Source: Collinsella sp. (GTDB lineage: Bacteria; Actinomycetota; Coriobacteriia; Coriobacteriales; Coriobacteriaceae). Taken from it: a stretch of DNA of 40,127 nucleotides. Below are positions 32,901 to 40,127 of this stretch, in pieces. Position numbers and translations under genes: made by a program. Numbering within the stretch: position 1 is the stretch's first letter; each line of letters starts with the position of its first letter. Below the pieces are notes generated by a model, which saw nothing but the letters and a program-made list of their open reading frames with translations, searched no databases and was not told the DNA's origin. The stretch is from contig JAGZUC010000018.1 in the NCBI GenBank assembly GCA_018380195.1, positions 1 to 40,127 on the forward strand. The letters are read 5' to 3'.

Positions 32901-34403
32901 CTAGTCCTGGGCTTTGATACTCGGCAGCAGGATCTGCGCGAGGTAGTCGGTCTCGAGTTTGGTCGCGGCGTCTGCGTTGCCGTCTTTGCCAACTAGGTCG
33001 TTCTTGATCTGGCTATACGTATAGCGGTTGCCGGTCGTCAGCTCGACAAGCTCAATGGCCGTGTCCATGGGGTAGGTCGACACGGGATTCTGGGTGCGCC
33101 CGTTGATAGTCTGGGGCACCACGTACGGATAGACGGGGCCGCTGGCATAGACGGTATAACCGTTGCCCAGGCTGACCGTGCCCAAAACCGTATCGCCGTC
33201 ATCGGGCGTAAAGGTCTCGCCATCGCGCACGGCGACGAGCGTCACGAGCGGCGTATTGGCGTCGTCGCCCAGATAGATGCATAGCGTGCTGCCGTTTTGC
33301 CAAGTTGCGACCTTGCCGTACCACTCGACGGGAATATCGAGCTGGTAGAGGTCGGTTGCCTTGTGGCGAGCGTCAGCATCACGGGATGCCTGTGCCTTTT
33401 GCGCGCTCACGGCATTGACGGCGGCGTCGCGCCGCGCGGTTGCTGCCTGCTGGAGCACTTTGGCAGCCGCGGCGGAGCTCGCGCCGCCTTCCTCGGCATA
33501 CTTGGCGGCGGCATCGATCTGGTCGTCAGTCACCGTGTTGGCCGAAGGCACTTTGAGCTTAAAGGTGGCCTGGGCACTTAAATCCTGTCCATCGCTCTTA
33601 ACGGTGACCTGCGTCTTGGTGGTCGGGACGGTATAGATGGTGCCGTCGGCCGCGATGGGGGAGGCAGCGATGGAGAACGTGTAATCGCCGGGCAGCAGTT
33701 TGATGCCGCGGCCGCGCTCGTCAACATAGAGTGTTTCGCTCACGGAGGAGCCATCAGCGTCCTGACCGCTCACCTGTACGGGAATCTTGGAGCCGGTGGA
33801 ACAGTCGAGGCCCGCGGCATGCACGCCAATCTGCACTGACATCATCGTGTGGGCATTGGCGGCGACAGCGGCAGCCTGCTCTTGCTGATATCCGTTCCAG
33901 GCGGCATAGCCTGCGCCGCCTGCGACGAGCGCGACGGCCACGACACCGGCGACCATCAGATTGCGGCGCTTGGGCGACATCTTGCGATGGCGAACCTCGG
34001 CCTCGCGTGCCGAGGGAACGGACGGTAGGGGGATATCGCCCATGGCGATGGTCTCGTCCACGGCAGGCGCAGAGCCCAGGCCGGGAAGCTCGCGGGTCAG
34101 CGAATCTTCGGCCGGCAAGCTGTCGAGCAAGATGGTTTCCTCGCTCGTGTCGGATTCGGGCTGGTCGTCGGCCTCGCTTTCGGATTCTTCGTGCCCCGCT
34201 TCGTCTTCGGTGGGCGCGGCACCACCGTCTTCTGCATTCTGATCATCGGGCTGCGCCTCGATATTCGGCTCATCCTGCATATCAACGCTCGAATCGTCAA
34301 ACGCAATCTCGGCCAGCGCGATCTGGTCTAGGCTCTCCAGGGCCTCGGCACACGCTTCTGCATCTTGGGCCGCATCCTCGCGGCCCATCGTCTCATCGCT
34401 CAT
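32901..34403 (-). CDS. Membrane-anchored protein with acidic N-terminus, unknown
   Basis: The 500-residue protein has an acidic, low-complexity cytoplasmic region (1-140), a basic stretch (HRKMSPKRR), one membrane helix at about 150-170 (MVAGVVAVALVAGGAGYAAW), and an extracytoplasmic domain. An Ala-rich helical stretch lies near 310-350. Its topology recalls regulators or cell-wall proteins with an N-terminal phosphorylation region, but I recognise no named domain. ATG 34403 follows a GGGGG site; the 17 upstream codons are unsupported. The gene stands alone and converges on the ATPase gene. Confidence 0.75.
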   Translation of the reverse strand: MSDETMGREDAAQDAEACAEALESLDQIALAEIAFDDSSVDMQDEPNIEAQPDDQNAEDGGAAPTEDEAGHEESESEADDQPESDTSEETILLDSLPAEDSLTRELPGLGSAPAVDETIAMGDIPLPSVPSAREAEVRHRKMSPKRRNLMVAGVVAVALVAGGAGYAAWNGYQQEQAAAVAANAHTMMSVQIGVHAAGLDCSTGSKIPVQVSGQDADGSSVSETLYVDERGRGIKLLPGDYTFSIAASPIAADGTIYTVPTTKTQVTVKSDGQDLSAQATFKLKVPSANTVTDDQIDAAAKYAEEGGASSAAAAKVLQQAATARRDAAVNAVSAQKAQASRDADARHKATDLYQLDIPVEWYGKVATWQNGSTLCIYLGDDANTPLVTLVAVRDGETFTPDDGDTVLGTVSLGNGYTVYASGPVYPYVVPQTINGRTQNPVSTYPMDTAIELVELTTGNRYTYSQIKNDLVGKDGNADAATKLETDYLAQILLPSIKAQD

Positions 34404-34526
34404 ATATCCCCCAATGCAATATCGGCTCAACACTGTACCCAAAATCGATGCCATATAGAGCCGCCGCGCAATTTGAAACTCAATTTAATTTGAGAGCAAG
34501 CCCGACCCAAAGCCGCGACAACAAAA

Positions 34527-34563
34527 AGCCCCCGGAACGCGAGCAAATTGCGTTCCGGGGGCT
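34527..34563 (-). terminator. Terminator of the DUF5692-like gene
   Basis: A perfect 14-bp stem (34527-34540 with 34550-34563) is followed on the minus strand by TTTTTG. It lies about 70 bp after the stop codon. Confidence 0.9.
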
Positions 34564-34630
34564 GCGCGAGGCATTGGGTTGAAAGCCTGGCAAGCGGGAC
34601 TACGCCCAGGTGCCAACGACGAACAACACG

Positions 34631-35638
34631 TTACTCGGCGTGCGCGTAATCGACCTTGGCGCGGCGAGCGGTGGCCTTCTCCCAATCGCTGGTGCCCTCA
34701 AAGACATCCTGCTTGTAGGGGTTGCGGCCGAGCTTCTTGGCGCGGTAGACGATGTAGATGATCGCGGCGACGTTGGCGATCAGCGCGGCGATCGAGACCG
34801 CGGTGGCCGCGGTGGGGTCGAGCGTGGAGTGGGTCACAAAGATGGACTCTTCCTGGAAGTACGGGAACACCTGGGCAAACATGCACCAAATGGCCAGCGT
34901 GAAGGCGCGGTTCTGGATCCAGCCGCCCTTGTTCCAGATAAAGGCGGCCACAGTGGGCGCCAGCAGCAGCGCAAAGCCGCAGAACCAGGAGTGAGTGGGC
35001 AGGCAGTTGTAGGTGTAGCAGAAGTTCCAGATGTCGTAGGCGATGATGTAGACCCAGGTCATATCGGGCCACAGCATGTCGGTCTTGTCCTCGGAGGCAT
35101 AGACGCTCCACCAACCGGTCATGCAGAAGATGTTGATGATACCGGCGATGCCGTTGAACACGTTGTTCCAGCCGGCTAGCTGCGTAGCACCTTCGGAGGT
35201 GACCCAGGTGGACTCGCCCAGGACAAAGAAGTGATAGGCGCTCTCAAAGTCGGACACGACGGCGATCATGATGTTGATGGCGACGATCACAAACGGCCAT
35301 GCGCGGAACCAACGCGCCTTGCCGATCTTTCCCCACTGGTACTTAATGGCAATAAAGCCCCAGCAGCCGGCGAGCGCCGCGTATACCTTAGCGTAGTGGA
35401 ACCAGCTGTTCTGGTACACATGGGTGGGGTTGGTGAGCGCCCACTCGGCACCCTGCGAGACGCCGATGGCGATGGCGACGCAATAGATGGTCATGGCCAG
35501 CGGAGCCACGCCAAAGATGATGGCCGCGCCCAGCTTGGTGCGGCGGCCGACCTCGTTGAGCACGATCAAGCCGATAAAGACCATGGCCCAGCCGGCCCAG
35601 TGGATAAGGGTATCGCTACCCCAAACATCGAACAGCAT
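34631..35638 (-). CDS. Polytopic membrane protein, DUF5692-like
   Basis: The 335-residue protein has about nine hydrophobic segments and is very rich in Trp and Tyr. It agrees with what I recall of the DUF5692 family, which has no known function and occurs in Coriobacteriia; the assignment is from memory. There is no transporter signature I can name. AAAGGAGAG precedes ATG 35638. It follows the TetR gene by 63 bp on the same strand, with a 7-bp hairpin (35657-35663 with 35678-35684) between them. The pair is likely one transcript. Confidence 0.8.
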   Translation of the reverse strand: MLFDVWGSDTLIHWAGWAMVFIGLIVLNEVGRRTKLGAAIIFGVAPLAMTIYCVAIAIGVSQGAEWALTNPTHVYQNSWFHYAKVYAALAGCWGFIAIKYQWGKIGKARWFRAWPFVIVAINIMIAVVSDFESAYHFFVLGESTWVTSEGATQLAGWNNVFNGIAGIINIFCMTGWWSVYASEDKTDMLWPDMTWVYIIAYDIWNFCYTYNCLPTHSWFCGFALLLAPTVAAFIWNKGGWIQNRAFTLAIWCMFAQVFPYFQEESIFVTHSTLDPTAATAVSIAALIANVAAIIYIVYRAKKLGRNPYKQDVFEGTSDWEKATARRAKVDYAHAE

Positions 35639-35701
35639 GCTGCTCTCCTTTCACACGCCCGCGGCCCCTCTTCTGATCGCGGGCAGTTTGGCCAAATGTC
35701 G

Positions 35702-36364
35702 TCAGTTCTGGGGCTTGCGCTCCGGATACTTGGCGGTATAGCCCTCGATGTGGAGTGTCGAGGCGATGATTTCCTTGACCGTCTCGTCGGGCACATCGGG
35801 GTGCGTGCGGATATACATCAACAACCCCATGATGAGGGTGTAGAACGTCTCGTAGACATGGTCGATGCGTAGCTCATGATGGGCGACAAAGTCCACCACG
35901 GTGGTGTCGCAGATATACTGCGCCACGCGCTGAACCACGTTGTGCAAAAAGCCGCCGTAGAGCGCGCCGCTGCTTGAGGTGAGCGTGCTCGGCAGCTCGT
36001 GGCCGCTGGCGACCAGGCGCTTAAAGAGCGGGGCGACGGTGTCGAGCGCGCCCTCGATATCGCCGACGGTGCGGTCGGCGTTCCACTGCTCGAGTTCGGA
36101 GATAAAGCCGTCGATTGCCTCGTCCATAACGGCGGTGACGGCGGCGTCCATGTCGGCAAAGTAGTGGTAGAACAGCGAGCGCGTGCAGCCGGCTCGCTTG
36201 GTCACGGCCGATACCGATAGGTGGGATACGCCCAGCTCGGAGCTTACGGTGCGCACGGCATCGAGGATCTCGCGACGGCGTTCGTCGCCCGTCAGACGCT
36301 TTGCCGCGCTATCGGATGCGGGAACGGCATCGACCACAGAGGTATCTGCTGCGTTGTTGCCCAT
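35702..36364 (-). CDS. TetR-family regulator
   Basis: The 220-residue protein has an N-terminal TetR helix-turn-helix (residues about 27-75, REILDAVRTVSSELG and TKRAGCTRSLFYHYFADMDA) and a helical ligand-binding part. An extra 25 polar residues precede the domain. ATG 36364 has AAAGGCGG upstream. It is divergent from the Fe-S oxidoreductase gene, and the spacer carries two matching palindromes, which points to control of that gene and of its own operon with the membrane protein. Confidence 0.92.
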   Translation of the reverse strand: MGNNAADTSVVDAVPASDSAAKRLTGDERRREILDAVRTVSSELGVSHLSVSAVTKRAGCTRSLFYHYFADMDAAVTAVMDEAIDGFISELEQWNADRTVGDIEGALDTVAPLFKRLVASGHELPSTLTSSSGALYGGFLHNVVQRVAQYICDTTVVDFVAHHELRIDHVYETFYTLIMGLLMYIRTHPDVPDETVKEIIASTLHIEGYTAKYPERKPQN

Positions 36365-36422
36365 GTTTTGCCGCCTTTCATCCTCTTTTGCCTGACCGTT
36401 CGCCTAACAGTCTTGAATATTG

Positions 36423-36460
36423 TTGACGGTTCGTCAATACTATTTTTGACACAATGTCAA
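36423..36460. promoter_or_regulatory. Twin TTGAC-N5-GTCAA boxes (candidate TetR operator)
   Basis: Two 15-bp palindromes with identical arms, TTGAC-GGTTC-GTCAA (36423-36437) and TTGAC-ACAAT-GTCAA (36446-36460), lie 23 bp apart centre to centre in the divergent spacer. A weak plus-strand promoter (TTGAAT about 17 bp before AATACT) would place the first box between -35 and -10. Confidence 0.7.
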
Positions 36461-36553
36461 CAATGGCGGGTGAACGGCATGGGGGCATGCCCGGCCTGCA
36501 AAAAAAGAGGGGCGCTGCGGTCTCGCCGGGCTGTGGCAAGAGAAGGGACAACC

Positions 36554-39331
36554 ATGATTCTCAACGGACCGGGAATTAGCTACACCGAGCCCGATATCGG
36601 CGCGGAGTTCGTGCCGCCGCTGCCGGAGCATCCGCGTGAGGCCATCGTCAAGCTGTGCGAGCACTGCACCAACCGCCTGCTGCATCGCGACGAGCTGCTG
36701 GGCTACGAGTACTGGTCGTTTGCCGAGGCCGCAACTGACGAGCAGGCCGAAGTGCTCTGCAAGATGAAGATGCGCCGTCCCTATACGCTGCCCGAGATGG
36801 TCAAGCTCACCGGCATGCCCGAGGCAGATATCGAGAAGATGCTCGACGACATGAGCTACACGGGTCTGCTCGAGTACAACTGGGAAAACCCCGAGCGCGC
36901 CAAGCAGTGGGTGCTGCCCATGCTGGTGCCGGGTTCTGCCGAGTTCCTCAACATGCGCGTGAGTCAGCTCGAGAAGCATCCGGTCTATGCCAAGTTCTTT
37001 GAGCAGGCATCCAAAGGCCCGCTGTCCAAGGCTACGCCGATGGTGCCGCCCGGAGGCGCCGGTATCGGCATGCACGTCATTCCGGTCGAGAAGGCCATTG
37101 ACGCCGCGAGCACCTCGGTGCCTATTGAGCATATCGAGCACTGGCTCGACAAATACGAGGGTAAGTATGCCGCCAGCACCTGCAGCTGCCGCGCGAGCCG
37201 TCGCGTGATGGGTGAGGGCTGCGCCGACGACCCGGCCGATTGGTGCATCGCCGTGGGCGATATGGCCGACTACGTGGTCGAGACCGATCGTGGCCATTAC
37301 GTGACCCGCGACGAGGTCTACGACATCCTGCGCCAGGCCGAGGACAACGGCTTTGTGCACCAGATCACCAATATCGACGGCGAGAACAAGATCTTCGCCA
37401 TCTGCAACTGCAACGTCAACGTGTGCTACGCCCTGCGCACCTCGCAGCTGTTCAACACGCCCAACCTGTCGCGCTCGGCCTATGTCGCCAAGGTCGAGAA
37501 GGACAAGTGCGTGGCCTGCGGTCGCTGCGTTGAGGTGTGCCCCGCCGGTGCCGCCAAGCTCGGCCAGAAGCTCTGCAGCAAAAAGGCCGGCGGACAGGTG
37601 CCCGAGTATCCGCGCCAGGAGCTGCCCGATGCCACCAAGTGGGACCACACCAAGTGGTCGCCCAACTACCGCAACGATAACCGCATCGAGACGCACGAGT
37701 CCGGCACCGCGCCCTGCAAGACGGCTTGCCCCGCGCACGTTGCCGTTCAGGGCTATCTGAAGCTTGCGGCACAGGGGCGCTATGACGAGGCGCTGGCGCT
37801 CATCAAGCGCGAGAACCCGCTGCCCGCTATCTGCGGCCGCGTGTGCAACCGCCGCTGCGAGGATGCCTGCACCCGCGGCCGTGTGGACGCCGCCGTGGCT
37901 ATCGACGAGGTCAAGAAGTTTATCGCCCAGCGCGATCTTGATGCCGCGACCCGCTATGTCCCGCCCGTGGTGACGCCGACGCGTGCCGGCGGCTTCGATC
38001 AGAAGATCGCCATCATCGGTGCCGGCCCGGCCGGTCTGTCCTGCGCCTTCTATCTGGCCGAGAAGGGCTACAAGCCCGTCGTGTTCGAGAAGAACGAGCG
38101 CCCGGGCGGCATGCTCACCTACGGCATTCCCAGCTTTAAGCTGGAGAAGGACGTTATCGAGGCAGAGGTCGAGATCATTCGCCTGATGGGCGCCGAGTTC
38201 CGCTATGGCGTGGAGGTCGGTCGCGATGTGACGCTCGACGAGCTGCGCGCGCAGGGCTTTAAGGCCTTTTATGTGGCCATCGGCTGCCAGGGTGGCCGCC
38301 TTGCCGGTATTCCGGGTGAGGATGCCGAGGACGTGACCGTGGCCGTCGACTTTTTGCGCGAGGTCAACAGTGGCAAGATTGACGCGCTGCCCGGCCGCAC
38401 CATCGTGGTGGGCGGTGGCAACGTGGCTATCGATGTCGCGCGCAACGCCTGCCGTCTGGGTTCCGAGTACGTTGAGATGTTCTGCTTGGAGAGCGAGGCC
38501 CAGATGCCCGCCAGCGAGGAGGAGCGTCGCGAGGCCGTTGAGGACGGCGCTCACATCAGCTGCGGCTGGGGCCCCAAGGAGATTCACCTGGACGAGGCCG
38601 GTCGTGTGTGCGGTATCACCTTCAAGCGCTGCACGCGTGTCTTTGACGACGAGGGCCGTTTTGCGCCCGAGTACGACGAGAACGACCTGCGTCGTGTCGA
38701 TGCCGACCGCGTAGTCATGTCGATTGGCCAGTCCATTGTGTGGGGCGACCTGCTGGCTGGCTCCAAGGTGGAGCTTGGCCGCGGCCAGGGTGCCCTTGCC
38801 GATCCCCAGACCTACCAGACCGCCGAGCCAGACATCTTTGTGGGCGGCGACGTCTACACCGGCCCCAGCTTTGCCATCGACGCTATCGCCGCCGGCCACG
38901 AGGCCGCCGTGTCCATCCATCGCTTTGTGCAGCCGGGATCCACGCTCACCATCGGCCGCAATCAGCGCCGCTACACCGCGCTCGACCGCGACGACGTTGT
39001 GCTCGAGAGCTACGACAACGCGAGCCGCGAGGTTGCGCATGTGGACCGCGAACGCGAGAAGGCTGCGCCGTTTAGCGAGTATGTTGAGACCTTTACCGAG
39101 GAGCAGGTGCGCGCCGAGACCGCCCGCTGCCTGGGCTGCGGCGCCTCGATCGTCGACCCCAACAAGTGCATCGGCTGCGGCCTGTGCACCACCAAGTGCG
39201 CGTTTGACGCCATCCATCTGGATCGCGACCGCCCCGAGTGCTCCACGATGGTCAAATACGAGCAAAAGCTCCCAAGCCTGGGCAAGTATGCTTTAAAGCG
39301 CGCCATCAAGATCAAATTTGGTCGCAAGTAA
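36554..39331 (+). CDS. Fe-S/FAD oxidoreductase, GltD-like core
   Basis: The 925-residue protein combines several redox modules. Residues 1-310 hold a domain with cysteine motifs STCSCRAS and ICNCNVNVCYA. A ferredoxin motif KCVACGRCVEVCP follows near 317-329. The GltD-type N-terminal Fe-S domain (CKTACPAHVAVQGYL, ICGRVCNRRCEDAC) lies near 385-435. An FAD domain starts near 484 (AIIGAGPAGLSCAFYLAEKG), with a second NAD(P) site at VVGGGNVAIDVARNA. A C-terminal CIGCGLCTTKCAFD motif is near 871. It should move electrons between NAD(P)H, FAD and several [4Fe-4S] clusters; the substrate is unknown. AGAAGGG precedes ATG 36554. It is divergent from the TetR gene and 30 bp upstream of hypA. Confidence 0.9.
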   Translation: MILNGPGISYTEPDIGAEFVPPLPEHPREAIVKLCEHCTNRLLHRDELLGYEYWSFAEAATDEQAEVLCKMKMRRPYTLPEMVKLTGMPEADIEKMLDDMSYTGLLEYNWENPERAKQWVLPMLVPGSAEFLNMRVSQLEKHPVYAKFFEQASKGPLSKATPMVPPGGAGIGMHVIPVEKAIDAASTSVPIEHIEHWLDKYEGKYAASTCSCRASRRVMGEGCADDPADWCIAVGDMADYVVETDRGHYVTRDEVYDILRQAEDNGFVHQITNIDGENKIFAICNCNVNVCYALRTSQLFNTPNLSRSAYVAKVEKDKCVACGRCVEVCPAGAAKLGQKLCSKKAGGQVPEYPRQELPDATKWDHTKWSPNYRNDNRIETHESGTAPCKTACPAHVAVQGYLKLAAQGRYDEALALIKRENPLPAICGRVCNRRCEDACTRGRVDAAVAIDEVKKFIAQRDLDAATRYVPPVVTPTRAGGFDQKIAIIGAGPAGLSCAFYLAEKGYKPVVFEKNERPGGMLTYGIPSFKLEKDVIEAEVEIIRLMGAEFRYGVEVGRDVTLDELRAQGFKAFYVAIGCQGGRLAGIPGEDAEDVTVAVDFLREVNSGKIDALPGRTIVVGGGNVAIDVARNACRLGSEYVEMFCLESEAQMPASEEERREAVEDGAHISCGWGPKEIHLDEAGRVCGITFKRCTRVFDDEGRFAPEYDENDLRRVDADRVVMSIGQSIVWGDLLAGSKVELGRGQGALADPQTYQTAEPDIFVGGDVYTGPSFAIDAIAAGHEAAVSIHRFVQPGSTLTIGRNQRRYTALDRDDVVLESYDNASREVAHVDREREKAAPFSEYVETFTEEQVRAETARCLGCGASIVDPNKCIGCGLCTTKCAFDAIHLDRDRPECSTMVKYEQKLPSLGKYALKRAIKIKFGRK

Positions 39332-39361
39332 GTAGCCATAACGGGAACGGCGGAAGAAAAA

Positions 39362-39790
39362 GTGCATGAATTGGGGATCGTTTACCACATCATTCGCGAT
39401 GTTGAGAACGTGGCGCGCGCCAATGGCGTGAGTCGCGTTTCGAGCGTGACGTTGCTGTTGGGCGAGGTCTCGGGCGTCGTCCCCGACTTGCTGCTCGACG
39501 CTTGGCGCTGGGCAGCAGATAAAAAGCCCATCACCGAGGGCTCGGAGCTTATCGTGGAGCCCGTTGAGGCCGTGACACATTGCGAGGCGTGCGGCCGCGA
39601 CTACGCGACGGTCGAGCACGGCAAGACCTGCCCTCATTGCGGCAGCAGCGAGACATACCTGCTGCAGGGTCAGGAGGTCATGATCAAGCAGATCGAGACC
39701 CCCGACGAGGACCCGGCAGACGCTGCCCCCGACGGCCTCTCCGACGCCCCCGATGCCGTCGACGCCGCCAACCCCCTCCACATCGCCTAA
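39362..39790 (+). CDS. hypA: Hydrogenase nickel incorporation protein HypA
   Basis: HypA (142 residues) delivers nickel to the hydrogenase large subunit, with HypB. The start is GTG, giving MHELGIV; the invariant MHE nickel-binding end confirms it. The zinc site is CEACGRDYATVEHGKTCPHCG. After the usual core the protein has an extra acidic tail of some 30 residues (DEDPADAAPDG). It lies 30 bp after the Fe-S oxidoreductase gene, so may be cotranscribed with it, and 32 kb from hypFCDE. No hypB is in the window. Confidence 0.95.
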   Translation: MHELGIVYHIIRDVENVARANGVSRVSSVTLLLGEVSGVVPDLLLDAWRWAADKKPITEGSELIVEPVEAVTHCEACGRDYATVEHGKTCPHCGSSETYLLQGQEVMIKQIETPDEDPADAAPDGLSDAPDAVDAANPLHIA

Positions 39791-40127
39791 CATCTAATGT
39801 CTACATGGGCTAGAGTTCTAAACATATTTGCTTCGGTTAGTCAAGTCATGTCTGTTTAAACAAAATGGTGGCACGCAGACGCATTGGGATTCACCTAAAA
39901 GCGGTCTTAACGAACGGTGCACCTTTATATGTCTTTGAAAACAATCACCAAATCACGTTTTAGCAGGCAATGAGCTATAAGCCAGCAACGTAATCAACTT
40001 GTAACAAACTTAGACGTTTAAACAAATAGGTTGATTTTCAATCTCAACGCAACAGCCTGAACGGACCCTGCGTTTCCGCAGCTAGCGCAACGCGGAAATA
40101 GCTCCCGGCACCTGGCCATCACTTCGT
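39791..40127. other. AT-rich non-coding end of the window
   Basis: No gene can be supported here. The region is more AT-rich than the rest and holds two GTTTAAACAAA blocks at 39854 and 40016. It probably contains promoter or regulatory sequence for a gene beyond the right edge. Confidence 0.4.

Noticed and set aside
36440..39265. 941-codon minus-strand frame opposite the Fe-S oxidoreductase
   Set aside because: Low-complexity Ala/Gly/Leu/His composition typical of antisense shadows; the plus-strand protein has many cofactor motifs.

Overview
The window reads as chromosomal DNA of a high-GC anaerobic gut actinobacterium, most likely Collinsella or a close Coriobacteriia relative. The reasons are an actinobacterial dnaK-grpE-dnaJ-hspR order, a de novo NAD operon with its own NiaR, [NiFe]-hydrogenase maturation genes with NikR, and an anaerobic-style Fe-S flavoenzyme beside a polytopic membrane protein. 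The species name is an inference; no rRNA gene is present. No rRNA, tRNA or CRISPR array was found.

Layout. 1-1150: a terminator of an upstream gene, a small lipoprotein gene, then a structured intergenic element and an inverted repeat. 1151-7786 (minus strand): a run with a small helical ORF, nikR, hypF, hypC, hypD, hypE and a HAD phosphatase, a nickel-regulated hydrogenase maturation cluster. 8008-8328: trxA. 8432-10164: an IS605-type element (tnpA plus tnpB) with both hairpin ends. 10204-12847: an unknown protein, then an AgrC/AgrA-like two-component pair. 13055-17006: nadA-nadB-nadC-niaR behind a large palindromic operator. 17243: a 2[4Fe-4S] ferredoxin. 18024-22324: dnaK-grpE-dnaJ-hspR. 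22765-25065: an aconitase-family hydratase. 25315-28142: three small membrane-anchored proteins, two of them paralogues with near-identical 3' ends, embedded in five copies of a palindromic repeat. 28321-30948: clpB. 31082: a small Pro/Lys-rich protein. 31475: a DUF4143-type ATPase. 32901: a membrane-anchored protein with an acidic N-terminus. 34631-36364: a DUF5692-like membrane protein and a TetR regulator, divergent from a large Fe-S/FAD oxidoreductase (36554-39331), then hypA.

How the parts work together. The hyp genes make the Fe(CN)2CO centre and insert nickel; NikR would couple them to nickel supply. The nad operon makes NAD from aspartate and is probably repressed by NiaR at the palindrome over its promoter. 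The dnaK operon and clpB share one promoter box, which I propose is the HspR operator. The TetR gene and the divergent oxidoreductase share a spacer with two identical TTGAC-N5-GTCAA boxes, which suggests one regulon.

The most interesting signals that ordinary annotation would miss are: (1) a 171-bp structured element present twice, each directly after a stop codon, with hairpins that differ in sequence but keep pairing; (2) an IS605-type element whose TnpA has lost the first His of its HUH motif while TnpB stays intact, and whose in-silico removal restores a TATAAT box; (3) the shared dnaK/clpB box; (4) the twin TetR boxes; (5) the five-copy palindrome family with a compensatory change.
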